Source of the DNA: Geminisphaera colitermitum TAV2
Lineage (GTDB): Bacteria > Verrucomicrobiota > Verrucomicrobiia > Opitutales > Opitutaceae
Direction of reading: 5' to 3'
NCBI RefSeq assembly: GCF_000171235.2
Contig: NZ_ABEA03000099.1
Coordinates: forward strand, 1 to 64,000
DNA: 64,000 bases
Position numbers and translations under genes: made by a program. Of this stretch, positions 26,213 through 35,303 are shown one piece after another. The first letter of the stretch is position 1. Each line of letters begins with the position of its first letter. Below the pieces are notes generated by a model that made no database searches, was not told the DNA's origin, and saw nothing but the letters and a program-made list of their open reading frames with translations.

Positions 26213-27313
26213 TCATGCCGTTCGCACCGTCGGCCCCGGCACCCATGAACTCTCGATCAACGTCCCCTGCTGAAACGGCGGTACGCCCGCTTCCCGGCGC
26301 AGTATCTGGCCAATCACTACGTCAACTGCAGCCATGCCTTCCAACTCCGGGCGCGGCTGCATTCCGGCCACTCTGTCGCGCAGTTCCTTTGGCAGATCAA
26401 GCAAAGCCACGCCGAGGTCATGCGGCAGACGCAACCCCAGTCTGCGCGCCCAATCCAGAACATAGTTATGCACCGAAAGACAGGCATCCGGACGGTATTT
26501 CTTCACCCAAGTCTGAAACGCTCTCCCATCCTCTTCCTCGTGGCGCTTCATGGTGCCGTGCGGATGATGAAGCGTAAAAACAGGCAACTCCACTCCCTCT
26601 GCACCCTCTGCCGCCAATGACATCGCCTGCCGGTAACCGGCGACGAACCGGTGTTCCAGCACGTTGTCGAGCCAGCGTACCGTGCACAATCCGATGCGCC
26701 GGTAGCCCAGCGCCCGCAACGCATCGCAAGCGTGAAGAGCGGTGGTGTAGTGGTCGTTGCAGACAAAATGTAACGGAGGATTCCTTACACGTGTGCCGAT
26801 GGACACACACGGAAATCCTTCCCAAACCGCTTCGCAGTTTTCCAGCTTCGAGTCGTTGTCGAGCGAGTAGAAAACGACGCCCTGCACATTGCGCGCATGC
26901 AGAATTCTCGCCAGCCGTTGCGGGCGCACATCCGGATCATGCAGCCGGAACGAATCCAGCGTGTAGCCAAGCTGGCTGGCACGTTCCCCGGCCCCGGCCT
27001 GCCAGTTTTCATCAATGCTGGAAGGCTGCGCCCGCGACGGTTCGAGCGGCGAGGCATTGATGAATGCGAGCGTGCCGATATACCGCTGCTTCCGTTCCGA
27101 ACGCAGCTCGTGCATCAGGCGCGCGACAAGCGCGTTGGTCCGATACCCCATCTCCGTGGCGATACTGCGGATACGATCACGCTGTTGCGCCGAGATGCGC
27201 GGATGTCCGCGCAGGGCCAACGACACCGTTGACTTTGCCACGCCCGCGCGTTGCGCGATGCTCAACATTGAAGGCGGCTTTCCGGAGGATGGGGCTGAAT
27301 TGCTGGGAATCAT
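26213..27313 (-). CDS. LacI-family transcriptional regulator (cluster B)
   Basis: 366 residues from ATG 27313 (a TTG three codons upstream is also open). The HTH is SMLSIAQRAGVAKSTVSLAL, followed by the sensor domain and the tail QGTLIESSWVPGPTVRT. It is strongly similar to the cluster A regulator throughout, with nearly identical DNA at the 3' end and ~12 nt beyond the stop. It is divergent from the prepilin-like gene at 27462, with the inverted repeat at 27357-27376 in the promoter region. It probably controls the cluster B glucanase operon. Confidence 0.9.
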   Translation of the reverse strand: MIPSNSAPSSGKPPSMLSIAQRAGVAKSTVSLALRGHPRISAQQRDRIRSIATEMGYRTNALVARLMHELRSERKQRYIGTLAFINASPLEPSRAQPSSIDENWQAGAGERASQLGYTLDSFRLHDPDVRPQRLARILHARNVQGVVFYSLDNDSKLENCEAVWEGFPCVSIGTRVRNPPLHFVCNDHYTTALHACDALRALGYRRIGLCTVRWLDNVLEHRFVAGYRQAMSLAAEGAEGVELPVFTLHHPHGTMKRHEEEDGRAFQTWVKKYRPDACLSVHNYVLDWARRLGLRLPHDLGVALLDLPKELRDRVAGMQPRPELEGMAAVDVVIGQILRREAGVPPFQQGTLIESSWVPGPTVRTA

Positions 27314-27356
27314 TGGATGCAAAATCGATCATGAATTGGACATATGCGCAACTGTT

Positions 27357-27376
27357 CGACAACACCATGTTTGTCG
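27357..27376. promoter_or_regulatory. candidate LacI operator (cluster B)
   Basis: CGACAA (27357-27362) and TTGTCG (27371-27376) are perfect inverted arms separated by 8 nt, between the divergent LacI and prepilin-like genes. They share the TCGACA/CGACAA character of the cluster A candidate, as expected for the operators of two close paralogues. Inferred from symmetry and place only. Confidence 0.4.
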
Positions 27377-27461
27377 TCCTCTCAAAATCCACCACCCTCA
27401 TTTTGTTTCCTCTCAAAAATCCATCTGTCTGCATTGCAATACGTCTCCCCTTCATCGCCCC

Positions 27462-28208
27462 ATGAACACAACCCGCAACTCATCAACAAATCTTGCGAAC
27501 CCTCTTTCACACCGCTTTTTTACGCTGCCTGCGCAGGCCTTTACATTGATCGAACTGCTGACCGTGATCGCCATCATTGGCATCCTTGCGGCGATCATCA
27601 TCCCTACTGTTGGAAAAGTCCGCCAAAGCGCTCGCCAGACACAATGTGTCAGCAACCTGCGTCAAATCGCCACCGCCCTCTTGCTCTATACGGGCGATCA
27701 TCGTGGATATTTTCCGCCAGGCTGGCAGATGGGACGTCCCACGGTCTGGCAGAAGGATGTCGCTCCTTATGCAGGACGCTCGGAAAACGCCTCGAGGGGA
27801 ATCGATGCCTTGGGCACCATTTTTGAGTGCCCTTCTATTTCGGCTGCGGATCTGACTGTGACCGGAGCCACCAGCTATGCGGTCAATTCGCCGCTCCTCG
27901 GGAACAACGCCTCCAAAAAACCGCTTCACCAGATCGACCAACCCTCGCGCACCGTCCTTGCCGGGGATTGCAGGACTACAAACACCGATTTCCTATCGCC
28001 GACCAACATCTCCGGCGATGCAAGCACGCTTGTTTTTCGCCACCCTGATCCCAAACCGGGCGACCCGGCGGTTGTGGATCACGGAGGAGGTTTGAAAAGC
28101 AGAGGCAGTGGCCGCGCCAACGTCGCCTTTTGCGATGCTCACGTGAAAGCCTTCAAACCGTGTGAAATCGCCAAGGGTATCGACAACGGCGTCATCTGGG
28201 AACCCTGA
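27462..28208 (+). CDS. prepilin-type N-terminal cleavage/methylation domain protein (cluster B)
   Basis: 248 residues from ATG 27462. The leader is [20 protein letters not shown] with Glu+5; here the -1 position is Ala rather than the usual Gly. The hydrophobic helix continues into KVRQSARQTQCVSNLRQI, a stretch shared with the other three prepilin-like proteins. Near the end is DHGGGLKSRGSGRANVAFCD followed by AHVKAF, a degenerate version of the H-x9-DGH motif (DAH in place of DGH). It lies divergent from the LacI gene and 20 bp before the GH71-like gene. Confidence 0.85.
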   Translation: MNTTRNSSTNLANPLSHRFFTLPAQAFTLIELLTVIAIIGILAAIIIPTVGKVRQSARQTQCVSNLRQIATALLLYTGDHRGYFPPGWQMGRPTVWQKDVAPYAGRSENASRGIDALGTIFECPSISAADLTVTGATSYAVNSPLLGNNASKKPLHQIDQPSRTVLAGDCRTTNTDFLSPTNISGDASTLVFRHPDPKPGDPAVVDHGGGLKSRGSGRANVAFCDAHVKAFKPCEIAKGIDNGVIWEP

Positions 28209-28228
28209 TTTATAGGAACAATCACTCT

Positions 28229-31195
28229 ATGAAAATCCCCGCAATCCTCATGGCTGCTTGTATTGGAATTTCCATGCAGATCACCTGCGTGTCTGGAGCA
28301 AATGATTCCCCTGTCATCTTCTGGGCGCACTACATGCCCATGGTTCCGCACGGGCACATGCACGCGCATCCCCATGCCGCCGGCAATCACGACGCCTGGC
28401 CCTTCGACTCTCAGCACTCCGCCAGCAAGGACGACTACAAGGAGGACATGCTCCAGGCACTCGAAAGCGGCATCAACGGCTTTCAAATGCTCGGCTCCGT
28501 CAATCCCGCCATGTTTGACGCCGCCCGCGAAATCCACGCCGCCACCGGACGCCTCTTCTACATCGCCCCCCAATGGCTCTATCCGCGCGATTTCGACAAA
28601 AACATCGCCGCCATCGAAATCTTTGCCCGCACCTATGCCGGCAACCCGCATGTTTACACCCTTGGAGGCCGCCAAGTGCACTTCTTCTGGGAGTCCGTGA
28701 ACGACGACCTCCTCGCCAAAATCCGCGACGCCTTCCTTGCCCGCGGCATCGACATTGCCCTCGTCCCCACACTCCGCGGACTCACTCCCTCCTCCCTCTC
28801 CGACACCACACTCCCGGCCATCGAATGGACCGCCGCCCAAGGCTGGAGCCACGGCGCTCTCGACCCCGCCCAAGCCGCCGCCCTCGTTGCGCGCCTCCGC
28901 CAGCACGCCCCAAAAAACTTCCTCTACATCCCCGCCATTGCCGCCGGTTACGACAGCTCCAACCGCACCGGCCAGGCCATACACGTTCCCTTCCACGGCA
29001 TCGCCACCCTTCGCGACAACCTCAAAACCTGGGTCGGCCTCGGCATCCGCCAGACCATGCTCGTCACATGGAACGACCCCCAGGAATCCCTCGAAATTCC
29101 CTCCAGCCGCAACATCTGGGGCCACAACACCCTCCTCCGCTACTATCACGAAATCGCCGCCACCGGACGCAGCCCCTTTGCCACTCCGCAGCCCATTGTT
29201 TCCTATCCTGTCGAATGCATTCAGGGCGACGACCTCTTCTTTCAAATCGTCGGTATCCCAAGCACCGATACAGATATCGTCTGGCGCGCCCGCATCGCCC
29301 TCCATCCGATCCTCCCAACCACCACGCCCCTCCCTCCCCCCCCCTTCATTCTCACCGCCGACCTCCCCGCGCCCGGAAAAAACAAAGACGCCTTCCTCAA
29401 CCTCGCCTGGAACACCCGCCCCGCGCTAGACCTCGCCGCCTCTGCCCTCCAACCCCGCATCACCATCGAATGCCGTCCCGCCGACGCCGCACCCCACGCC
29501 CCCTGGCAAACCCTTCACCGCGACCTGACTCTCCCTCCCGTCACCCTCCGCTACAACCTCGTCCAATACCCCGTCCCCTACGCCATCCAACTCTCGCGTA
29601 TCGCGCCCAACGATACACTCACCCTCGACATCCGCCCCGCCGCCGGCATTCCCGGCAACGCCCTCTCCACCGCAACCGTCACCGCTGCCACGCCCGCGCC
29701 CATGCGCCGCCTCATCCTCAACGACGGCACCCGCAGCCTCGGAACCTTCCGCGACGCCGAACCCGCTGCCCCTGATCAACTCCGCAATCTCTATGTGCGC
29801 ATCGAAGCCTCCGACCCCCTCCCCCTCTCCCTCCGCATCAACAAAGGCGCCCTCCACGACCTTTACAGTCCCTACGGCAAACTCGATCAGGCCGTGCAAC
29901 CCCTCAATGCCGCCATGGCTACCTTCCCCGCCCGTCCCGCTGGCGGTGAATACCGCATGCGCGTCGTCCGCCTCACTGCCACCCCCGACGCCACCCTCAC
30001 TCTCAACTACGCCCAACACCCCGACACCACCGCTCTCACCGCCACCCTCGATCAACTTGCCCGCGGCACCCTCACCCGCGCCGCCACCCTGGACGGACGC
30101 GAGCTCACCCTCGGCATGACCCTCACCACCGACGCCACCGACCCCAACATCGACTACCCCCTCCCCCCCCGTTCCACCGCCATTCGCACTCTCCCCCTTC
30201 ACCCCTCCCGCGAAGGCGAACGCGTCCTCCACGCCATGGCCCTCCTTGCCGACGACACCGTTGCCATCTCTCCCGCAATCATCATCGGCGACCCCGCCCC
30301 TGAAGCCATCCAGCATGTCACCACTCAATGGATACAAACCAGCGGCACTTTTTCCGATTTCGTCCTCGGCACCTCCGAATCCTCCCTCAACCCATTCACC
30401 TCCGACCAAGTCCGGACCACTCCCCTGCGCCGCCGCGCCATCCCCTACTTCAACCTCAACTTCTCCGAAACCGCCGGGCTCCGCCTCAACGACACCGGCG
30501 CCAGCCAGCAAGCCGGACGCGGCTGGATCGAGATTGGAAAAGCCAAACGCGACGACGCCATTAGCGGCCCCCGTCCCACTGACCCTGCCAGTCGCTACCG
30601 CTGGCTTCCCGCTTCCGAAGGCCGCATTGGCTCCGCCCTCCAGCTTGGCCCCGACACCGGCATCCGCTTTCGATCCAAATCCAGTCCCGTCGGCCCCCAA
30701 ACCCTCGCCCTCTGGGTTGACCTCGCGTTCCCCTCCCCCCCCCCCCCCGCCGACACTGCCGCGCCCAATCCTGCCGCGACCCTCCACGCCGGTCCCTTCC
30801 AACTCGAATTTCTTCCCCCAAAAGCCTCAACCCCCGACGCCCCCAACACCGCCCATCTCCGATTCAACCGCAGCGGACAACATTACGAACACCCATTCCC
30901 TCTCCCTCCCCTCTCCCCCGGCTGGCACCACCTCGCCTTTGTTTACGACCTCGCTGCCGTGCGCCTTTACATCGACGGCCGCGCCGCCGCCGAAATCGAC
31001 GGCGTCCGCCCTCTTTACCAGCGCACACACCAATCTCCCCTCGTCCGCTTCCAGCCCGCCCCCTCCGGCACGTCCGCGCCCGCCATCGGCTTTACTGGCA
31101 AACTCGACGAACTCCAAGTCATCGGCACCGGTCTCCCCTCCGTTGATATCGCCCCTCTCGCCGCCGGCCACCCCTGGCGGCAACTCACCGATTAA
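28229..31195 (+). CDS. secreted GH71-like (alpha-1,3-glucanase type) protein with C-terminal LamG domain
   Basis: 988 residues; RBS AGGAACA lies 9 nt before ATG 28229. The signal peptide ends near CVSGA. Residues ~28-320 match the GH71 layout: VIFWAHYMPM at the start, MLQALESGINGFQM, and VTWNDPQESLEI with Asp283 and Glu286 (the WND..ES catalytic signature of fungal mutanases). The middle (~330-760) is beta-sandwich linker. Residues ~790-985 form a LamG/concanavalin domain (GWHHLAFVYDLAAVRLYIDG). A 14-nt in-frame C run (30735-30748, residues ~836-840) sits inside it. The alpha-1,3-glucan substrate is inferred from the family. Confidence 0.75.
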   Translation: MKIPAILMAACIGISMQITCVSGANDSPVIFWAHYMPMVPHGHMHAHPHAAGNHDAWPFDSQHSASKDDYKEDMLQALESGINGFQMLGSVNPAMFDAAREIHAATGRLFYIAPQWLYPRDFDKNIAAIEIFARTYAGNPHVYTLGGRQVHFFWESVNDDLLAKIRDAFLARGIDIALVPTLRGLTPSSLSDTTLPAIEWTAAQGWSHGALDPAQAAALVARLRQHAPKNFLYIPAIAAGYDSSNRTGQAIHVPFHGIATLRDNLKTWVGLGIRQTMLVTWNDPQESLEIPSSRNIWGHNTLLRYYHEIAATGRSPFATPQPIVSYPVECIQGDDLFFQIVGIPSTDTDIVWRARIALHPILPTTTPLPPPPFILTADLPAPGKNKDAFLNLAWNTRPALDLAASALQPRITIECRPADAAPHAPWQTLHRDLTLPPVTLRYNLVQYPVPYAIQLSRIAPNDTLTLDIRPAAGIPGNALSTATVTAATPAPMRRLILNDGTRSLGTFRDAEPAAPDQLRNLYVRIEASDPLPLSLRINKGALHDLYSPYGKLDQAVQPLNAAMATFPARPAGGEYRMRVVRLTATPDATLTLNYAQHPDTTALTATLDQLARGTLTRAATLDGRELTLGMTLTTDATDPNIDYPLPPRSTAIRTLPLHPSREGERVLHAMALLADDTVAISPAIIIGDPAPEAIQHVTTQWIQTSGTFSDFVLGTSESSLNPFTSDQVRTTPLRRRAIPYFNLNFSETAGLRLNDTGASQQAGRGWIEIGKAKRDDAISGPRPTDPASRYRWLPASEGRIGSALQLGPDTGIRFRSKSSPVGPQTLALWVDLAFPSPPPPADTAAPNPAATLHAGPFQLEFLPPKASTPDAPNTAHLRFNRSGQHYEHPFPLPPLSPGWHHLAFVYDLAAVRLYIDGRAAAEIDGVRPLYQRTHQSPLVRFQPAPSGTSAPAIGFTGKLDELQVIGTGLPSVDIAPLAAGHPWRQLTD
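30735..30748 (+). repeat. 14-nt C run inside the GH71-like gene
   Basis: Coding-strand C homopolymer encoding part of FPSPPPPADTA. A one-base slip would shift the frame before the LamG domain and remove the last ~150 residues. Confidence 0.85.
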
Positions 31196-31231
31196 CCAAA
31201 ATACACGCCATCTAAAAACGTATCCAAAAAC

Positions 31232-31936
31232 ATGCACAAACGAACAACCCAACGCCGCCTCCGCACCGTCCGTCGCCACCTCCTGCACATTTCAGCTGCG
31301 CTGCTCCTCCTCTGCTGCGCAACCGCGCTCAATGCCGAGGTGTTGTATCAGCAAAACTTCGACAACGGATTTAACCGCAACATTTCCCTCAGTCGCATCG
31401 CATGGCAAAGTTACTCCGCACCCGATGCCGCTGACATCACAGCCGACACACGTCTCGTCCTCATCCCGCCCAATCCAGGAAATTCAGCCGACTCTGGCGG
31501 CTTTCTTGCCTTCATCATTCCCCAAGGCACTTATGCCGCAACCGGCGTCTTTCCAAAAACCGACGCCACCGGAGCCACGATCACCTGGCGCATGGGCAAT
31601 AGCCACCGCACCGCCACAGTTCGCCTCCTCGTTCGCATCGAAGACCAATGGTTTGTTTCCAGCACCACCCACAGCAATGCCGGATACGATGCCGCGAAAT
31701 TTTCCGCCGCCAGTCCTGCCGCGATCACCCAAACCATCCCTGTCACGACCGACGCCAGGGCATGGCAACGCCTCACCCTTAAACCCGGTGAAACCCTTTC
31801 TCTTGGAGAACCCTCCGCCCTCCCCTCTGCCATCATTAACGGCATCGGCTTCCTTGTGGAGAACAGCGCAGGCCGCGCTATCGTCCGCCTCGATTCCCTC
31901 CTCATTGAAAAAACACACACTGATCACGCACCTTAG
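31232..31936 (+). CDS. secreted jelly-roll protein, paralogue of the next gene, without PEP-CTERM
   Basis: 234 residues. The signal peptide (LLHISAALLLLCCATALNA) is followed by EVLYQQNFDNGF. Alignment by eye with the neighbour at 31982 shows shared blocks: Y.Q.FD, ATITWRMGNS, QWFVSSTTHSN, ITQTIPV, W..LTLKPG, INGIGFLV and VRLDSLLIE. Unlike its neighbour it stops before any PEP motif, so it is predicted to be released rather than sorted. Function unknown; probably a carbohydrate-binding or matrix protein of cluster B. Confidence 0.75.
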   Translation: MHKRTTQRRLRTVRRHLLHISAALLLLCCATALNAEVLYQQNFDNGFNRNISLSRIAWQSYSAPDAADITADTRLVLIPPNPGNSADSGGFLAFIIPQGTYAATGVFPKTDATGATITWRMGNSHRTATVRLLVRIEDQWFVSSTTHSNAGYDAAKFSAASPAAITQTIPVTTDARAWQRLTLKPGETLSLGEPSALPSAIINGIGFLVENSAGRAIVRLDSLLIEKTHTDHAP

Positions 31937-31981
31937 TCCGTATCCACCCGAAAAACACATCAATCCATAACGTCATAAAAA

Positions 31982-32731
31982 ATGAATACACAAACTATCC
32001 GCTGTCTCCTCGCCTTGACCGCCGGATCCATATCGATCCTCGCCGCTCCACTCGGAGCCACCTCCAACGAACTGTATAAGCAAACTTTTGATGGTTTCTC
32101 GGCGCAGACCAACAAGGCCATAACCACCATTTCCGGCTGGAATGCCTATGCAGGTGCGACGGCCGGGACCGCTACGACAAGCAACGTCTATATCATTGGT
32201 GGCTACAAAGGTAATCCCAACGGGGACTACGGTTTCCTCGCCATCAACTCCGCTGGCATCACCACCCCTTACCTTGCGATTGGAACCATCACTCCAATCA
32301 ACATCACTGACACCACCGTCACTTGGACGATGGGCAATGCCAGCACGGGCAGCAAAGTCCAGTTGATGGTCCAGTCCGGCGGCGAATGGTATGTCTCCTC
32401 TGGCACCTATTCCAATTCCAGCACCTACACCGCCGGCACATTTGCATCGGCTGAAACCGCCAGCGTTACACAAACCCTCAACTTCTCCACCGCCACTTGG
32501 AACGCCTTCGCACTGAACCCCGGCACCGCCATGAGTGTCGGTGCCACTGCCGCGCTCCCCTCTTCCAGCATCACGGGTATCGGTTTTTATGTTACGAATG
32601 CATCGGGTTTGGTGCGTCTCGACACTCTTACCGTTACCAGCGCTGCCGTTCCCGAACCAACCGCCGCCACCCTCCTGCTCGGCACACTCGCCCTCGTGGC
32701 TGCTGCCGCCGCCTGCAAACTCCGGCGCTAA
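31982..32731 (+). CDS. PEP-CTERM secreted protein (cluster B)
   Basis: 249 residues from ATG 31982. The signal peptide is LLALTAGSISILAAPLGA; the beta-rich body begins NELYKQTFDGFS. The C-terminus VPEPTAATLLLGTLALVAAA followed by CKLRR is a full PEP-CTERM sorting signal (motif, membrane helix, basic tail). It is a tandem paralogue of the preceding gene, which lacks the signal. Likely exosortase-processed. Confidence 0.88.
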   Translation: MNTQTIRCLLALTAGSISILAAPLGATSNELYKQTFDGFSAQTNKAITTISGWNAYAGATAGTATTSNVYIIGGYKGNPNGDYGFLAINSAGITTPYLAIGTITPINITDTTVTWTMGNASTGSKVQLMVQSGGEWYVSSGTYSNSSTYTAGTFASAETASVTQTLNFSTATWNAFALNPGTAMSVGATAALPSSSITGIGFYVTNASGLVRLDTLTVTSAAVPEPTAATLLLGTLALVAAAAACKLRR

Positions 32732-33041
32732 TTCCAATTTGCTCACATTCACCGGGCGGGTGTCGTTCACACGTGAGCGCTTGGAAGCGCCGGCATCCTG
32801 TCGGCATTCCGGGAGCGAGGTGCGCAGCATCCGTCCGTTCCACCATCGCGTTTTCCGCCCATCCATCTGCATGCATAAATGCGATACGCCCTCTCTTGCG
32901 CGCTGCATTTATCTGATAAAAAAGCCCGTCCCAAAGAACTGATTGTCAGCAGCATGGCTGTCCTGCCCTGCAAAAGACTCCTGTCGTCCTCTTCGCACGC
33001 GACTCCATAAGAGTTCCCCAATCGGAACGCCTTTTTCCTTC
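32732..33041. other. 310 bp intergenic region before the GH42 gene, with hairpins
   Basis: No gene is seen here. GCGCTTGGAAGCGC at 32777-32790 is a tight hairpin followed by a GCCGGCATCCTGTCGGCATT stretch (32788-32807), reminiscent of dispersed GC-rich repeats. ATAAATGC (32875-32882) and GCATTTAT (32905-32912) are inverted arms 22 nt apart, a possible operator for the downstream GH42 gene. No strong intrinsic terminator follows the PEP-CTERM gene. Confidence 0.4.
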
Positions 33042-35258
33042 ATGTCCACATCCTCCAATTCCCTCCCTGACGACATCTTTCTCTTTGGTGCATCGACTGC
33101 CCCCTACGCGCGCGGCGCCGACTGGCCCATGGAGGAGTGGGACTCCGACATGGCCACCATGCGCCGCCTCCACTTCAACACCATCCGCATCTTCGCCCCC
33201 TGGGACCGCATCGAACAAAAAGAAGGCGTATTTGATTTTTCACGACAAGATCACGCCCTCGACTGCGCCGCCCGTCACGACCTGCGCGTCATTGTCCACT
33301 TTGGCGGACTCTTCGGCTCCCTTTGCGGTTGCTTTCCCCCCCCCTGGCTCCGCGAGTCCGACCGCTGCCATGAACGCATGGCCCACCCCGAGTCACCCGC
33401 GCGCAACAACGACCTTATGAAGTCGTTTTGTCCCGACGATCCCGTTTATCGCGCCGCTGCGTTCGCTTTCATGGAGCGCACCATAAAACATCTCGCCCCC
33501 CGCGACAATCTCCTCGCCTGGATGACGTGGAACGAACCCGCCTCCCCCTTCTGTTACTGCCCGCATACACAACGAAAATTCCGCGTGTGGTTAAAAAACA
33601 AATACGCCGGAAACCTCGATCCCCTCAACGCTGCCTGGGGCGGACAATTCCCCGTCAACTACACCGCCTGGGATCAGGTCCGCGCTCCCGCCGCTCCCCT
33701 CGATCCCAACATCTGGACCGACTGGACCCGCTTCAACCAATGGCGGCTCCACGACACCCTGCGCGAGCTTCACGAACTCACCCATCGCCACGACCCGCGC
33801 CGCCGCCCCACCACCGCCAATCTCGTTTATCACCTCGCCGCCCTCGAAGGCGACGACGCCTCTCCCCGCTACGGCCTCGACGTCGGTGCCGCCGGTCAGG
33901 CCATGAGCATCATGGGCGTCTCCTGCTACACCGAGGAGCACATGCACGACGTCCGCCCCGCATGGGAAACCGCCTACAAACTCAGTCGCCTCCGCAGCAC
34001 CTCCGCCGATCCGCACCGCCGCACCCTTGTTCTGGAAACCGGCGCAGGCCCCAACAAACGCACCATCACCGAAGACCGCCGTATCCAAACTTTCTGGCAC
34101 CTCATCGCGCACAACGCCAAATCCATCGTCCTTTGGAACTATCGCAGCCGCATCGTCGATCTCCCGCTCGCCGCGCGTTTCAACCTCATGCAATGGGACG
34201 GCACCCCCAGCGCCCGCGCCCGTTACATCGCCGATTTCTCCAAAAACCTCCAACGCCACGCCCGCCTCCTCAACCGCGTTCACCCCACCCGCGAAGCCGC
34301 CATCCTCACACTCGAAGAAACCCAGCTCCGCACCGATCCCTATTGCGGCGCGTGGCACCCGACGACCTACCGCGACACGCACGACTCCCGTTTCGGTGCC
34401 TACAAACTTCTTTGGGACAACCAAATCCCCGCCGATTGCATCACCGAGCAAAATCTCGGCGAACTCCCCCGTTACCGTCTCCTCCTGCTCCCCATGTGCG
34501 AGCAAGTCGGCCCCGCCCTCGCCGCCCAACTCCGCGACTACGTGGTTGCCGGCGGCACGATCATTGCTGAAAGCCCCCTCGGCCTCACCGACGACGCCGG
34601 ACGTCTCCAATACGCCGCCCCGTCCTTCGGACTCGACGAAGTTTTCGGCTGCCGCACCCGCGACCGCCAGACCCGCGAAACCGCCACACGTATCCAGTTT
34701 CTCAACACCGCTGTCAGTGCGGGCGACAAAGGAGAAACCGAATCCACCGTTCATCTCTTTTGGAGCGACTACGAACTCTGCGGCGGCGAACCCCTCGCCC
34801 GCTACGCCGGTTCTCCCTCCGGCACCGCCGCCGTTGTCCGCCATCGTTACGGGAAAGGCGTTGCGATCATTGCCGGCACGGAAGTTTTTCGCCAATACGC
34901 GCAATCCCCCCAGCCCGCAATGACCCGCCTCCTCCACGACGCCGTTCTTGCCTCCGGCGCCCGTCCCACTGCCACGCTCGAAGACGAGACCGACAACATC
35001 GAAGTCTCCCGCCTTACCAGCGAAGAGCACGATGCCACTCCCCCCTCCCACCCGCGTGACATCGTTTACATCATCACCAATCACAACGACACTCCGCGCC
35101 GTTTGCGTATCCATCTCAGAGATACGCACGTCGCGCCATCCCCTGAAGTCTGGCGTGATCTCCAAAGCGAAAGCGACGCCTTCATTGATTTTTCCACCGA
35201 CATCACCTTGCACCCCCGCCAGGTTTTGGCCGTCAGCCGGCTTGTCACCGCAAGTTAA
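33042..35258 (+). CDS. GH42 family beta-galactosidase
   Basis: 738 residues from ATG 33042; the frame is open 33 codons upstream without protein character. The TIM barrel covers ~1-390, with LHFNTIRIFAPWDRIEQKEG, candidate acid/base Glu165 in WMTWNEPASPF and candidate nucleophile Glu332 in LVLETGAG. A trimerisation-like domain follows (~395-640: LLLPMCEQVGPALAAQLRDY, VVAGGTIIAESPLG) and then a C-terminal beta-domain. This order is typical of GH42 (usual length 650-700). There is no signal peptide, so it should hydrolyse imported beta-galactosides in the cytosol. A 9-nt C run (33336-33344) encodes CFPPPW. Confidence 0.87.
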   Translation: MSTSSNSLPDDIFLFGASTAPYARGADWPMEEWDSDMATMRRLHFNTIRIFAPWDRIEQKEGVFDFSRQDHALDCAARHDLRVIVHFGGLFGSLCGCFPPPWLRESDRCHERMAHPESPARNNDLMKSFCPDDPVYRAAAFAFMERTIKHLAPRDNLLAWMTWNEPASPFCYCPHTQRKFRVWLKNKYAGNLDPLNAAWGGQFPVNYTAWDQVRAPAAPLDPNIWTDWTRFNQWRLHDTLRELHELTHRHDPRRRPTTANLVYHLAALEGDDASPRYGLDVGAAGQAMSIMGVSCYTEEHMHDVRPAWETAYKLSRLRSTSADPHRRTLVLETGAGPNKRTITEDRRIQTFWHLIAHNAKSIVLWNYRSRIVDLPLAARFNLMQWDGTPSARARYIADFSKNLQRHARLLNRVHPTREAAILTLEETQLRTDPYCGAWHPTTYRDTHDSRFGAYKLLWDNQIPADCITEQNLGELPRYRLLLLPMCEQVGPALAAQLRDYVVAGGTIIAESPLGLTDDAGRLQYAAPSFGLDEVFGCRTRDRQTRETATRIQFLNTAVSAGDKGETESTVHLFWSDYELCGGEPLARYAGSPSGTAAVVRHRYGKGVAIIAGTEVFRQYAQSPQPAMTRLLHDAVLASGARPTATLEDETDNIEVSRLTSEEHDATPPSHPRDIVYIITNHNDTPRRLRIHLRDTHVAPSPEVWRDLQSESDAFIDFSTDITLHPRQVLAVSRLVTAS

Positions 35259-35303
35259 CATTGCCTCAACATTGCCGTAACACGCTGCCGCCATACTTGC
35301 GGC

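Noticed and set aside
29426-30802. 458-codon minus-strand frame and the 574-codon plus frame at 30246-31970
   Set aside because: Both are shadows of the GH71-like gene caused by its extreme third-position C usage.
31196-31231. Possible terminator between the GH71-like and jelly-roll genes
   Set aside because: No inverted arms; A-rich leader only.
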